Part shown: in pieces, positions 34,745 through 47,667 of the stretch
Layout: each line of letters opens with the position of its first letter
How positions within the stretch are numbered: position 1 is the stretch's first letter
From: Heterohyrax brucei
Lineage: Eukaryota; Chordata; Mammalia; Hyracoidea; Procaviidae
NCBI GenBank assembly: GCA_028571685.1
Contig: CM053142.1
Coordinates: forward strand, 128,952,796 to 129,016,795
Direction of reading: 5' to 3'
DNA: 64,000 nt
The notes under the pieces: generated by a model
The model's database searches: none
What the model was told of the DNA's origin: nothing
Seen by the model: the letters and a program-made list of their open reading frames with translations, nothing else
Made by a program: the position numbers and the translations under genes

Positions 34745-36782
34745 AATGCTGCTGTTGTTAAGCGCCATCAACTCAGTTTCAACTTACAGTGACTTTCTGT
34801 GTAACAGAGGGAAACACTGCCCAACCCTGCACTGTCCTCAAAATTGTTGCTATGTTCGAGCCCATCACTGCTGTCACTGTGTCAATCCATCTTTTTAAGA
34901 GTCTTCCTCTCTTTGGCTAACCCTCTACTTTACCAAGCATGGTGTCCTTCTCCGGGAGCATGTTCCTCCTCATAACATGTCCTAAGTAAGCTAGATGAAG
35001 CCTCACTAGTCTTGCTTCTGAGGAACGTTTTCATTAGGCTTCTTCTCAGACAGATTTATTTGTTCTTCCGGCAGTCCATGGTGTATTTACTCTGTGCCGT
35101 CACTCAAAGGCATCAATTATTCTTCAGTCTTCCTTGTTCATTATTCAGTTTTCACATGCATACAAGTCTTACTGAAAATATCATGGCTTGGCTCAAGCGC
35201 ACCTGAGTCCTGAAAGTGGCATCTTTGCTTTTTAACACTTAAAGAAGTCCTTTGCATTAGATTTGCCCAATGCAATATATCCTCTGATTTCTTGACTGTT
35301 GCCTCACGTATGTTGATAATGGATCCAAGTTAAACGAAACCCTTGGCAATTTCAATCATTTCACCACTTATAATGTTGCTTACTGACCTGCTTGTGAAGA
35401 CTTTGTTTTATTTATGTTGCGGTGTAATCCATACTGAAGGCTGGATGGAGCCTTTTGTTTTTATCAGTAAGTGCTTCAAGTCCTCTTCACTTTCAGCAAG
35501 CAAAGCTGTGTTATCTGCATATCACAGGTTGTTTAATGAGTCTTTCTCCAATTCTGATGCTACATTCTCCTTTACATAGTCCAGCTTCTCAAGATTATTT
35601 CCTCAGCATACAGACTAAATATGGTATGGCGAAAGGATACAACCGTGATACACACTTATTTTTTTTTTTTTAATTTTAAACCACATACACAGTATCCCCA
35701 GTTTCTGGATGAACACAGTTAAGTGCTCTGGAGTTCCTTTTATTTCCAGTGTTGACCATAATTTGTTATAGTCCACACAGTCAAATGGCTTTGCATAGTC
35801 AATAAAACATAGGTAAACATCTTTCTGGTGTTTTCTGCTTTCAGCTAAGATTCATCATCTAACTTCAGCCATAATATCCCTCTTTCCATGCCCTCTTGAA
35901 TTTTTGGAAGTTCCCCGTTGGTGTAACGCTTCCACAGTTTCTGAAATATGTTCAGCAAATTTCTGTGTGTGTTATATTAATGTTATTCATTTATTTTGCT
36001 AAATTTCACATTCTACAGGATTATCTTTCTTCAGAATACGTACAAATACAGGTCCCTTCTAGTCAGTTGGCCAGGAAGCTACCTTCTAAATTTCTTGACA
36101 TAAATAGAGTGAGCACCTCCAGTGCCGCATCTGTTTATTGAAACCTCTCAGGTGGTATTCTGTCAATTCCTGAAGCCTTGATTTCACCGATGACTTCAGT
36201 ACAGCTTAGACTTCTGCCTTCAATGCCATCACTTCTTGATCATATGCTACTTTCTGAGATCGATGAACACTGACCAATTCTTTTTGGTATAGTGACTCTG
36301 TACTCCTTCCATTTACTTTTGATACTTCCTGTGTTGTTCAGTTTTTTTGCTCATAGCATCCTTTAGCACTGTAACTTGAGGTTTGAATTTTTATTCATTT
36401 CTTCCAGCTTGAGAAGGGCTGAGCATATTCCCTTTTGGTTTTCTGACTACAGGTCTTTGCACACTTCATAGTAATGGTTTACTTTGTCTTCTTGAGGTAT
36501 TCTTTGAAATATTATTTTCAGCTCTTTCATTTCACCATTTATTCATTTTGCTTTAGCTACTCCAAGTTCAAGAGCAAGTTTCAGATCTTCTGACATCCCT
36601 TTTGGTTTTTTCTTTCTCATTTGTTTAATGACCTTTTGCTTTTTTTCCTGTACCACGTACTTCATGTCGTCCCACAACTTGTCTGGTCTTTGGACATTAA
36701 TGGTCAATGAGTCACATTTATTTCTAAATACGAAAATTTAATCCTCTGAATCATACCTATCAAACAATGACTTCATGTTCCA
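34745..36782 (-). mobile_element. BovB/RTE LINE, about 2 kb, 5'-truncated
   Basis: It begins at the BovB 3' end ('ctgttgttaagcgccatcaactcag'), runs through the RT region ('tctttgcatagtcaataaaacataggtaaac' codes the RT A motif on the minus strand), and extends to about 36780, where an AfroSINE follows. Frames are broken throughout. Confidence 0.85.
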
Positions 36783-36799
36783 AGAAACCAAAAACACAC

Positions 36800-36965
36800 A
36801 AATAAACCATCCTCACTGCCATGGAGTCAATTCTGACTCATAGTGACCCTACAGAATGGAGGAGAACTGCTGCCATAGGGTTTCCAAGGACTGCCTGGTG
36901 GATTCAAACCACCAACCTTCTACTTAGCAGCCATACCTCTTAACCACTATGACACTAGGGTTTCC
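36800..36965 (-). repeat. AfroSINE, reverse orientation
   Basis: Complete reverse copy at the 5' boundary of the BovB fragment, ending 'aaccactatgacactagggtttcc'. Confidence 0.9.
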
Positions 36966-37029
36966 CATATTCCATGAAAAACTGTAAAAATCCACTAGTT
37001 ACCTATGTTGCTGTTCCTAGTTTTCTTGG

Positions 37030-37320
37030 AATCAGCCTCTTTCTCATGCCATTAGCCAATTCTGTGCCATCCTATGATTTGCTGTGGATAAATGTTGACT
37101 GGCTGATTCTCAGATACAGAATTTCCAAGCCTTTCTTCCTAGTCTATTGTAGTCTGGGAGCTCTCCTGGAACATGTTCAGCATCCTAGCAACATGCAAGC
37201 CTCCACCAACAGACAGGTGGTGGCTACTTATAAGGTGTATTGCCTGAGAAATGAACCCAGGTCTCCCATATGGAAAGGGATAATTCTACCACCAAGATAC
37301 CATTGTCTCCACTGGTTATA
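37030..37320 (-). repeat. tRNA-Gly-derived SINE, reverse orientation
   Basis: The reverse complement starts with a tRNA-Gly(GCC)-like head: 'tggtggtagaattatccc' (A box) and 'gggagacctgggttcatttctc' (B box), at about 37240-37310. A body shared with the long AfroSINE form ('ggaagaaaggcttggaaattctgtatctgagaatcagcc') follows. It overlaps a 155-codon plus frame, which is therefore not a gene. Confidence 0.7.
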
Positions 37321-37477
37321 TATTACTAGTTTTTCCATAAAACTCAGAGGAAGAGGATGCTGTAACTGTAGCTGGAAAGGTGATATACAATTATGTGTAC
37401 TTTCTAGAAACTATCACTTCCATATATTATCCTGCCAATAAAATGCATAAGCCATTAAGAGTCTCCATAATGGTATA

Positions 37478-37660
37478 AAACAATACTGGTGGCACGGAGG
37501 TTAAAGAGTGCAGCTGCTAACCAAAAGGCTGAAGCCCACCAGCTGCTCCTCAGGAGAGAGATGTTGCAGCCTGCTTCTGTAGAGATTTACAGCCTTAGAA
37601 ACGCTAGCCTACAGGCTCACCACAAGTCAGAATCGACTCACTGTCAGTGAGTTGTTGTTT
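37478..37660 (+). repeat. AfroSINE, long form
   Basis: Contains 'cctgcttctgtagagatttacagccttag' and the tail 'agtcagaatcgactcactg'. Confidence 0.85.
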
Positions 37661-38189
37661 TTAAATGTATCTTACTGTTTTAGAATGCTGCTAGCTCTGA
37701 ATAACCTGTTTAGCAATCATCTTATAATGTTCTGGGGTCAATTCACTTTCTAGAGCACACATCCTCAAAGGTTTGGTAGATTAACTGAACCTCATCTCAG
37801 TTTCTCTATATCTGTAGACCTATTTGCTTATATTTAGTTTAAACCCACAAATTCAAGTAACTTAATTCTATGGTTGAATGTTTCAGAAAAGCTTTCATCT
37901 CTCTGTTTACATAGTAATGAAGAGATACTGGGGTAGAATTCTAATGTTTCAGATAAAAATGCATATAAACAAATTCTACCCTATATTTTAAAGTACAACT
38001 GGGAGTGTTTCTCTTGGGTGTCATAGATGAAGCAAATAAGTCTACCTTCCACATTTTACTGCACTTTTAATTTCTTGAGTTGGGTTTTCATAAATACTTG
38101 TTGACTGATCTAATGTTAGAACTTTCCAGAGTAGAGAAAAAACTGGTTGCATATTTGGGGGCTACCAAAAACTAAAAACATTGCAGTAT
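37661..38189. other. Unassigned sequence
   Basis: No repeat or gene recognised. Confidence 0.4.
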
Positions 38190-38420
38190 CTATTCATTTA
38201 TTTTTTTTTCTTTTTAACAATTGGGTGATTTTCAGCAAATGTATAGAGTTATGCAACTGACACCATAGTCTAACTTCTAAAATGTTTATATCTTATCACA
38301 AAGAAATCTTGTGCAGTCTATACATGACTTTTTGGTCTTTTTTTAATTATTATTATTATTTTTATCTTTTTACTTAACATAATATTTTTAGGTTCATCGA
38401 TGTTGTTGCATATATTGGTC
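38190..38420 (-). repeat. L1M 3' UTR fragment, reverse
   Basis: A T tract is followed by 'aatgtatagagttatgcaactgacacc' and 'acttaacataatatttttaggttcatcgatgttgttgca', the reverse of old L1 3' UTR text. Confidence 0.6.
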
Positions 38421-38869
38421 TCTATATTTCCAAACTCACTAAGAATAAGCCTTATCTCTAGAAGGACACAACTCAATATCCGACACTCACAAAAATCCCA
38501 GTTTTGAATCCTAACACCTTTGAGTTCCGTTTTCCCTGTGCACAATTAACTAGCTTTTAATCTTCTACCTCATCATTATAAGAAATTAATCAAATGGATA
38601 ATCCATTCATGTATTCATTATAAACTCCCTTATTAAAATATTCACAGGATTAATTCTTTTATTTGTTGGAGCATATGCTTAATCATTTGGCTCCAAGAAT
38701 AGTCAGTATAACACTCTTAGTTAAAAGACCCTTCTGTGGCAAGTTCATCTAGTCCTGTGATTTCACCCATCAAATCTATACACATGAATTAAAATCTCGG
38801 CACCCTGTCCATTCTATGTAACTCCATCTTCTACATTTCAAGCTACCTAGCGTATAATGAATTACTTTA

Positions 38870-39365
38870 ATGTGGCCTTTCTCGCTGTGATCTTGCAACT
38901 CCCATCCAAGCGATTATGGAGAATTGTGTGACAGGGTAATTGAGGCCTACCCAAGGAATCCACCAGTCGTGCCATCCCACTGGATTTGAAATGAGCCAAT
39001 ACGGGGGTAAGAAAAGAGCCCATTACCACCAGGGAAGGACAGATCCACAGGAGAGATTCACAGGAGACTGTGCAGTGACATTTCCAGCACACAGAGCAAG
39101 AAAGCTGAGTGTCTTTGGCCAGAGTGAGGGCCATGGTATGCTGTGAGTATGAACATGGCTAGGAAGATGCTGTCCTAACGGAAGAACTGTATGCTGAGTC
39201 TTCCTGAGTCTCAACTGTTGCTTCCCTAATAAACTCCATAATTAAAAGTATTGTTTGTGATTTCTGTGTGGCCATTGCAATTAACTATGGAGCCCAACAG
39301 AGAAGCACAGAGTGCTTCTCTGGGTTGGTGTTAGAGTTGGTAAAGGTATCAGAGACTTAGGAATC
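38870..39365 (+). repeat. Possible LTR, unclassified
   Basis: Moderately GC-rich text leads to a polyadenylation-like region 'cttccctaataaactcc' (39222-39238), then about 120 bases ending near 'agagttggtaaagg'. This resembles the R-U5 part of a retroviral LTR. I found no partner LTR or coding interior. Overlapping 60-90-codon frames on both strands are probably incidental. Confidence 0.4.
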
Positions 39366-39419
39366 AGCCTTGAGCTCTTGATCTTGAAGTCAGAGAAGAC
39401 AGACACTGACCTCATGTTG

Positions 39420-39700
39420 TTTTACATTGCCTCCAAACAATTCTCTCTGGACATCTTGTTGGCACCTCCAACTTAGTATGTTTAATATCTTCCTTCTGTC
39501 TTCCTACCACTACCACAGTTGTTATTTTATTTACGGTTCTTCCTTTAATCCCTTTTATACACTACTACCAAATTAATTTTCCCAAAGTATTGGTCTTTTC
39601 CAGTCACATTTACTAAAAGGCCTACACTACTGCCCATACAATAAATTTAAACTACATAGCCTCCCATTCACACCTTTCCAACATGCTTTACTTAATACTT
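39420..39700 (+). repeat. L2 LINE fragment, sense
   Basis: 'tggacatcttgttggcacctccaactta' and 'cctacactactgcccatacaataaatttaaactacatagcctcccattcac' fit the L2 coding and 3' region. Confidence 0.6.
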
Positions 39701-39720
39701 TCATAAATACACCTTTCTTT

Positions 39721-39905
39721 TACTAACATTTATTAAGTGCTCACCAAGTGTCAGGTACTAAGTGATGTGTTATGTCATTTATTTCACAATAACTTTGTGA
39801 GGTGGTAGTTGTTTACCCCATTTTACAGATAATGAAACCAAGTACTAATAGGTCACCTACTCATCAAAGGAGGGAGCCAGGATTCAGGCTTGGATAGCCT
39901 TAACC
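39721..39905 (-). repeat. MIR, reverse orientation
   Basis: 'cattttacagataatgaaacc' and 'ggagggagccaggattcaggc' are typical. Confidence 0.75.
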
Positions 39906-40017
39906 AGCTGTTATACCCTTAACTGGCATCAACACAACTGCATCTGTCAAAACAGATACTGCTTTAGAGGAAAGAAAGGGTGTTTTGATCTCACAAATAA
40001 CTACATTTGTTATATAC

Positions 40018-40022
<5 letters not shown>

Positions 40023-40055
<33 letters not shown>

Positions 40056-40076
40056 TGTGTGTGTGTGTGTACACAC
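40023..40076. repeat. (TG)n microsatellite
   Basis: About 26 units with one 'TA' interruption. It generates a Cys-Val-rich chance frame. Confidence 0.95.
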
Positions 40077-40079
40077 CCT

Positions 40080-41827
40080 TACATGTGTCCTTTGGTATTC
40101 TAAAGCATCTGGTTTCAGGGTACATACTAATACGGAATAACTGTCTTAGATCCATCCAAACTCTCTTTTATACAGTAGCAAGATATAGGAGGTAGAACCC
40201 TGGTGAAATGTGGTAAGAACTTGTGTGGCCTTCTTTAAAATGAGGTTTAACTCTCTGAATACTGATTTGGAGCACAGACCGGTAATTGCTTAGCAGACAC
40301 ACTGCTAAGTGAAATTACTTCTCTGCTCAAATTTCCTCATTGATCGTTCACTTCTACCACCGCTCTGGGTGTGTTCTGACCCCAGAGACACAATTCTACT
40401 GATTAGACCTTCTGGGTGTTTGGTGCTCTGTACTGGAATAAAAAGATCTTTTCAAACACCTAATGCAATGCCCTAATTTTACAAATAAAAGACAAATGAG
40501 GATTCAAGTGATTCATCTAAAGCCACACAGTTCCATAGTCCCATTAAGGGAATTCTAATTTTGAAGGGCTGGGACTTTAATTGAGGAAATCAAATTTCTA
40601 TCTCTGGCAATATTATGTATCACATGAAAATAGCTGAGGACTCATTCAGGTTTCCTACACCAAAATATTTCCAAGTCTATTAAACTAGAAACTAGCAGAT
40701 TTGTGTTCCATAATGACTCTGCTCCTTACTGGCTATGTGAATTTTAACTTGGGCAGTTCTAGAGAACTCCGGAACCGGAACAGTAGAGATAGCAGCACTG
40801 GGAGGGATCTCTTAACCTTTCATCTCTATCTCTTTCGCACACTGGTTTGATTCTAGCCCACTCCAGACTGGTGTTCCCCATGTGGCAGAGGGTATTGGTC
40901 TGCATTTGCCATCACCTGGGTAAGTATTCTGATTTACCTCGCCCGGTTTATATATGTACTCCCAGACCAATCACCATAGCCAAGGGAATGGTATACTATG
41001 TCTACTTTGATCAATCATTGATGGCAGAACTGGAGTGGAAAGGGGTATTTTATGTATCAAGGCTGCTCACCCCAGAAAAATAAGAGAGAGAGAGAAATGC
41101 AGGGCAGACAATAAATGTGCACTACATTCTGCAACAGAAAGCACTGGAATCTATTTTTAATTAAATACACGGAAAGTGTGGTGATTTTTTAAAAATAAAC
41201 AAAAAAGGAAACAAGAAATAGAAATAAAAATTACCACATGGATATGGGCCCCACAGATAGCTCTTCTGGGTTTGTATAGTTAAAACAAAAATAGCATTGA
41301 AGCAATTACTCACCTCCACATGCCATATGTTACATCACTGTAAGAATAATGTAAATAAAGAAGAGGCATGAAATCTCATGGTACTTTAAATTCAACAGAA
41401 TCTACACCTATGAGGTTGAGATACAGATTTTGAGTATATATATTATTGGCTGGAATATGCCAGCAACTTAATATATAATTTAGAATCTTGCTTAAAATAA
41501 GCATAGATCTATTCAATGACTTGCCTCGTCTGAAAGTGAATGTGTACACACTGAAAGGATTTAAATAAAATCTGGGTGTCCTTATACAAGAGATGGTGAA
41601 GAATGACCTCATATACTAGATAGCAGGCTTTGCTAATTGAATTCCAAGGTTCTTCCTAATTCTAATATTCTCTCATAGAATTATGCTATTTTAAGTCCTC
41701 TGAAGGGATATTCATTCTCAAAGGTGGCTGTACTTGCAGACCACAGACCAAACGGGAAGCAGTGCAGAGCACTGGTCTTTTGAATCACTGACAATTACTG
41801 TTACTAACAACATCTAACAATAAAATG
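40080..41827. other. Mostly unassigned; MIR-like bits
   Basis: 40450-40560 and 40690-40760 look like decayed MIR ('ctccttactggctatgtgaattttaacttgggcag'). The rest is unrecognised, with no gene seen. Confidence 0.45.
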
Positions 41828-41972
41828 CAGCCCTGCTGGTTCAGAGCTACAGTTGCCAACCAAAAGTTCAGCAGTTCAAATTCACCGGTTGTTCCTTGGA
41901 AACCTGATGAGGCAGTTCTACTCTGTCATATAGGGTCACTATGAGTTGAAATTGACTTGATGACAACAGGAA
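41828..41972 (+). repeat. AfroSINE, short form
   Basis: Slightly shortened head and an otherwise complete body and tail ('actatgagttgaaattgacttgatgacaacagg'). Confidence 0.85.
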
Positions 41973-42159
41973 TATAAATGAGATAAAGCATGTTAATCTG
42001 AGTTGTACAAATTATATCAGGAGTTAGTTTTTGTTCAGCAGTTTAAAATGATTGTTCAAAAGAATAAAGCCACCTACAAGGGAATTTAACAATCCTGGCA
42101 TACGTAAATGGACACCTTCCCCCAACCCACACACCCCGGATTTTAACTAACACTGAAGA

Positions 42160-42328
42160 AAGCCTGGTGGCGTAGTTGTTAAGTGTTACAGACGCTAACC
42201 ACCAGGTCAGCAGTTCAAATCTGCCAGGTGCTCCTTGGAAACTCTATGGGGGCATTTCTACTATGTCCTGTAGGGTCATTATGCGTTGGAATCAACTCGA
42301 CAGCATTGGAATTGGTTTTTCTTTTTTC
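42160..42328 (+). repeat. AfroSINE, short form
   Basis: One of the better preserved copies: 'cctggtggcgtagttgttaagtg' through 'gttggaatcaactcgacagcattgg' plus a T-rich end. Confidence 0.9.
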
Positions 42329-42369
42329 AGAAGAGTCATCAGGAAGCTAAGTGATATATGTGGATTAGA

Positions 42370-42530
42370 GGATGGAGACCAAACCCTACCAGGAGGCCTG
42401 CTTCTAGTTTCAGTTCTACAACCACCAGCGGGACTGGGAAACATCAATTAATTTGCCTGTATCTTAGCTTATTTATCTAAAAATATGAAGTCTGGACAAA
42501 GTAAATTCTAAGGTCCCTTTCAGCTCTCTT
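42370..42530 (+). repeat. Probable MIR, sense
   Basis: 'cctgcttctagtttcagttctacaaccacc' and 'ttgcctgtatcttagcttatttatctaaaaatatg' are MIR-like. Confidence 0.5.
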
Positions 42531-42539
42531 ATTACTTTA

Positions 42540-44570
42540 AATTATTCCATATGGAAAATAAAAAATAAAAATATAGCTTGAGATAAAGTTAGTGGCACAA
42601 ACACCTTGGACAAATGGAACAGGGTACATAACTGATTTTCAACAAAACAAGTACACTGTAGATGGAAAGCAATTACTGGGAAAGAAAAAGATGCAGTGTG
42701 GTCATAAAGCAAGCAAGTTTGCCCTACTTCCATACAGCCAATGTTCCTTCTAATTTATCTGGGATTTCTTCAGTCAAACTAAGTACAGCTAAGGTTTGAA
42801 TCATCCAGGATCTCACATCTAAGACATTTACCTGTCAGTTTGATGATCGCTGTTTTTAACATAGAAATGAACGGTGTGTATGCTTGTAAGCACTGATAAA
42901 GTAAGGAGAGTCTATAAAACATTCTTCCCTCTCTCTTCCCGCTTCTTCCCCGACTCTCCCTCCTTCCTGTAGGTTGAGGAAGGTAACAGCCCTCTTGGTT
43001 CTGAGTCCAGCTTCAGTCAAGGACCAGTCATCTTTTGAAAGTACAAGACAAGGTTCCACTCCATCCTTATAAATACAACTTATGAATAGAGAGCATCCTA
43101 ATTACGTGTCATTCCTCTCAGGCAGAGAGGTGTGGCTTCTTGAACACACAAAGATAAATCTAGTTAAAGGAAGAAGTTGAAAAAATTACTCACACCTGTT
43201 ACCTACACCAACACTTAAAAATTCTCACACTATGAATACATTGTTCCCCTCTAAAAAAGAGTTATAGTGATTTTTAATGAAATATAAAAATAAAACAAAT
43301 AAGAGAACATGAAGCATCCCCTTAAAATGCAGTTTAAACATTTAAGTTTCTTTAAAGGATGATTTGCCTAACTAGAGATTTTAAGTGCATATACTGTTTA
43401 ATGAAATAACTCAGTGATGTTTTTATACAGACATACACACCCTGCACAATATCAAGCACAAACACTGCTCAATGTCTATTAAAACAGTCAAATAACAACA
43501 ACAACAACAAACCTCACTAATAAAATAATTTGTAAGTACAAACGCCCTTTTGTTAAGAGATCTAAACCATACTCATGGGCCCTGCCTTTCTTTAGAGCCC
43601 CTCAATGACCTCAGCAGAAGGGTTACCGGTCACTAACGACTGCCCTGAGCAGCTCCCACACACAGCTTTTCTCCTGCCTGGTGAGTCAGGACTCAAGCTG
43701 AGAAGAGCAGTTACCATGGAGGAACCCACACCCTGAAGTTCAACACCATTACACACATGCAAAAGGTGACAGGGTCATAAGTGAAAGTAGCGCATATATC
43801 TCCATTCATCACAGAGAGACAAACCTGTCCTTTCCAAGTAATTCAATAACATTCTCTGTATGCACCCTGACAAGTCAGGATTTCTATCCTGGAAGATACC
43901 AGTGCTAAGAGAATGCTTATACAATAGGCATTCCCAGTATGTTTTGTAACTTGATTACTATCCAGTGTGGCTGAATAAAAAATATATATATACACAATGG
44001 GGACAGAGGGCTTATTATTTTTTTTACAACAGATTGATTAAAATACAAATCTGCAGAGTCTTTAAAGGCACTGTTATAAACTGTATTTACTGTAAAGTGA
44101 ATAAAAGCATCAAACACAATAGAAGGGAGTTTGTAGGTCCTTTTCTAGCTTTTCATTACACTTAAGATTATGAATCAGTTTTGTAATGAACACAAGCTAT
44201 TCTTAAGGAAGAGTATCAAATGAATCATACTTGGGATAATTTCAAAGCACAGGTGGTGCATCTTGGTGAGTAAGATGAAATAAAGCACGAGGTCTAGCAC
44301 TGTCTGACATGTTCAGAATTTCACAGGTTTATCAGAATTTTCCAAACCCTTCAATAGTCAACAATAGATGTACGATATTATATAATAATCTCCCTACTGA
44401 CAATTCCTGCCAGAAAAAAAACAATCCCCTCAGGATATTCATGTGAAGTTTTTGGTTTAAAACCCAACAAAAATTCTTCAGTCAATACCTTTACCTGCAT
44501 TGTTTTAGAAGTTGAGTTAAATTTAAAATCTCAAGATCTAAACCTGGAAAAATCTTTACAAATAAAGCCA
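42540..44570. other. Unassigned sequence
   Basis: Only short repeats are visible: (CAA)n at about 43495-43513 and a short (TA)n at 43980-43991. The 43560-43760 part is locally GC-richer, but I see no splice-site-bounded frame. Confidence 0.4.
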
Positions 44571-44741
44571 CTTTGTGCTACATTTTATGAAACTAAGGCC
44601 CACAAAAGTCTAATGATTTTTTTCCAAGGCACTTAGCTAATCTATTTAAAGTTTAACTCTATAAAATGATAGATGAAATATGAAAAGCAGATTTGAAGAC
44701 ATCAAAGATAGTCATTACCATGCACACTGACATACATCAAA

Positions 44742-44908
44742 CCAAAAAACCAAACCCATTGATGTTGAGTCGATTCTGACTCATAGTGACACTACAGGAC
44801 AGAGTAGAACTACCCTACGGAGTTTCCAAGGACCACCTTGTGGATTTGAACTGCCAACATTTTTGTTAGCATCCACAGCACTTAACCATTACACCACCAG
44901 GGTTTCCA
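44742..44908 (-). repeat. AfroSINE, reverse orientation
   Basis: Complete: 'ccaaacccattgatgttgagtcgattctgactcatag' tail to 'ttacaccaccagggtttcc' head. Confidence 0.9.
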
Positions 44909-45042
44909 ACACATATTAAGTCAACATAAAATCAGGGATGATGTAAAATTAGTCTATCATCATCATTAATTATTATTACTAAAACTCAGTTTTGTTTTAG
45001 AGCAAGTAATGTTTCTTTTCTAGCATCTGGCCCTGTGGTCAA

Positions 45043-45250
45043 AAAACCCTGGTGGTGCAGTATTAAAGCACTTCACAGCTAACCCTAAGATCAGCGGTTC
45101 ACATATACCAGCTGCTCTGCAGGAAAATGATATGGAGGCTTTTCCAGATCTATTTCTGTAAAGATTGACAGTCTTGGAAACCCTATAGGACAGTTCTACT
45201 CTGCCCTACAGGGTCACTATAAATTGTAATCAACTTGACGGCAAATGGTT
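45043..45250 (+). repeat. AfroSINE, long form
   Basis: Contains the long-form block 'ctatttctgtaaagattgacagtcttgg' and the tail 'taatcaacttgacggcaa'. Confidence 0.85.
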
Positions 45251-47454
45251 CAAGTCTCTGTTGCACACTGAATCATTATACAAATTGATAAGAATGAGAG
45301 CCAAGTTTCTTTCCAGAGCAAAACAAACACTACAAGGAGAATATGAAAGATTTCTTATGGTTTATAAGATCTTTAGCATTATTAACTAAGGTGTAACTAA
45401 GATGTAAATTCCACCAACTCTTGAGCCTTAACGTAAATAGTTTTTCTAAGCTATCTAGGGAAACACACAGGGCATAAAGAGAACAATTTTCTCTAAATTT
45501 GCAAATTATGGCAAAGACTAATTAAAACAGACATGCAGTAGATGTAATTGAATTCATCCAAATTAGACATTTGAGAGGACTAACTTTAAAGATCAGCCTC
45601 ACTCATTAATACATTCTATAGCTGTACAATATGTGATGTCTCCCCTAGCCAATTCAGAAAAGTCCTGAAGCTTAAGTCAAAAGATGTACTGTTCTATGGC
45701 ACTGTCTCCTTTGAAAGGCCTAACTACTGGGCATTTGATGACATACCAAACCTCAAGTGCCTGTGTCCACTGCAACACATTCTGTTCATTAGGTAGCACT
45801 TTAAAGTTGCAGTAAGCATCTAACTCCACAAGTTACATATTACATAATGGGTGTTTTCTGATAAAGCGCCACGGGCTTTTGAAGTTTAACACCTTATCCT
45901 TAGCATGACCTTGACAAATCAGCTACGTTAAACTGATTCTCTTTGCATTTTGCCCATGGTACATAAAAACTACTACCTTAGCTGTATCATTTTCCTCACT
46001 CTGGTGTGGGGAAATTTCTTCAAGATCTCCATAAAATATTCCTCCTTTTGGCACATTTTGTAAACTTACAAAGTATTCCTATTGTTTTTAACCTCACCCA
46101 AACTAAAATGATATAGGCATTTAAGAGAGATCATTTGATTTTTATTTGTATAAAGATATCTCACTATAAAGTCAAGAAAAGTAAGACTTTGACTCATAAA
46201 TTGATTATAAGAAATCTGTACCAACAAAACCAAAGCATCAAACTAATTAAAAGTTTCGATGCTTTTTTTGTTTTCATCTCCACGTTTTCCAAATTATACA
46301 CACAGGCTGACTGCATTTTTTGAGGTGACACAAATCCTAGTTAAATTCTTGAATATATTATGGGAAGATAAATTTAGGAAATATAGCCTGTCACTACATT
46401 AGAAGAGGTTATTCATGTAAAAGCATATAAAAAGGAACTATCTCTAAAGCACAGAGATTATTCAATAAAAGGATATTATTCAAGCAATGTCAAAGAATTA
46501 CAATTTTGCATTATTGTATTATTGCCACCACATGAATTTTCAACCCTCAGCTTTCCTCAATCACAGCTGAATGTCTGGCATCTGGACCTAATTCTTATGA
46601 ATTTCAATATCATAGAAATTGCAACCTAACTTATTTATTAGTCAAACCATGGTGACATATGCAACACATTCACAGTTAGACATCAAATAGCCAAGGAGAG
46701 TCAGACTTGAAATACAAGTACATAAGGAACCTTATTCAAGAAAATAAAACAGTTATTATTATTTTTAAATGGAGACCACAAGCAACTCTCAGTTCCCCCC
46801 ACTTAGGGCACGTCATAAACTCAGTGTGGGCCTGGTTCCTGGCTGTACCCTTAGGCATTTCTGGCTTTTTAAATTCATCTGGACAAGTCTAATCCTCACC
46901 AGGAACATAAAGCACTGACAGGTACAAGAAAAATGCTAGGTCTTTGCTATTTCTAAGCAATTTACAAATGTCTCAATATATATGTGTTATTTTATTCTAC
47001 AAGTACTTCTGATTCAAGCTGCCAGCAGACATCAGAGAAAAGCATTTGAACTTCTTTGTACGAATAACCCCTCGGATGAATCACAGACAACTGTCTAAAA
47101 GTCTGTATCACGAGCATTAATCATCAGCATCTACTTGAACATGAACAAGGATTTCTTCCAAATGATCTAGCCTTCCCCTGTCCAAAAGGAACAAATGATT
47201 ATTTAAAAACAATTACAACAGAGCATACTCTAAACCACCTACTACACTGATCTGCAAGAGACAGTACTTTCTGAATGGCTTATTAAATGATAATATAATC
47301 AATTAATTGCACCTAAAATATTAATCATGTGTATCAGCTCATAATACTATCTAGATACTATCTGGTGGCAGGTCTTACAACAATCAAGTGAAATGTGGCA
47401 CTTCAGTACTTACACACTGATCAGAGAGAACACCATCTGGGAAACCTTTTCCAT
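45251..47454. other. Unassigned, largely repeat-free AT-rich sequence
   Basis: I recognise no repeat over about 2.2 kb, the longest such stretch in the window. It lies immediately downstream of the candidate exon, so it would be the first intron of that gene. Confidence 0.45.
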
Positions 47455-47534
47455 TTAAGATAAACACTCCACATAAGGTTTATTGTTAGCCCCAGCATGC
47501 AAGAAGAAACAGGAGAGTGGAGGGAAGCTCTTAC

Positions 47535-47667
47535 TTCGAAAATGCTCTGAAGTGTAATAATAGACATCCTCATAGCCCTCGTGGTAATCCTCTTCTGGTC
47601 GGTACTTTTTCCCCTTTCTTCTCCTAGATCTTCTTATCTGCTTCACAAAACCTAGGAAGCGGTCCAT
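47535..47667 (-). CDS. Candidate first coding exon of an unidentified host gene (partial)
   Basis: The minus-strand ATG at 47665-47667 has G at -3 and G at +4, a strong start context, and an in-frame TGA lies 24 bases upstream (47692-47694). The frame runs 44 codons plus one base to a consensus splice donor: the minus strand reads CGAA|GTAAGAG with the cut after 47535, so the exon ends in phase 1. The peptide begins MDRFLGFVKQ, continues with a very basic stretch (IRRSRRRKGKKYR), and then an acidic, tyrosine-rich stretch (PEEDYHEGYEDVYYY). A basic-then-acidic/aromatic N-terminus suits a cytosolic or membrane-associated protein; there is no signal peptide. I could not identify the gene. The frame past the donor (to 47455) is treated as intron. 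The next exon would lie at lower coordinates, but none is visible. Confidence 0.6.

Noticed and set aside
37240..37310. A possible functional tRNA-Gly gene on the minus strand
   Set aside because: Several stem mismatches and a decayed anticodon arm, and SINE body follows directly. It is a SINE head, not a tRNA gene.
36974..37441. 155-codon plus-strand open frame with hydrophobic N-terminus
   Set aside because: It mostly lies over a reverse tRNA-Gly-derived SINE, so it is an antisense repeat frame.
40007..40195. Cys-Val repeat protein frames at (TG)n tracts (also 33433-33672)
   Set aside because: Produced by microsatellites; no gene context.
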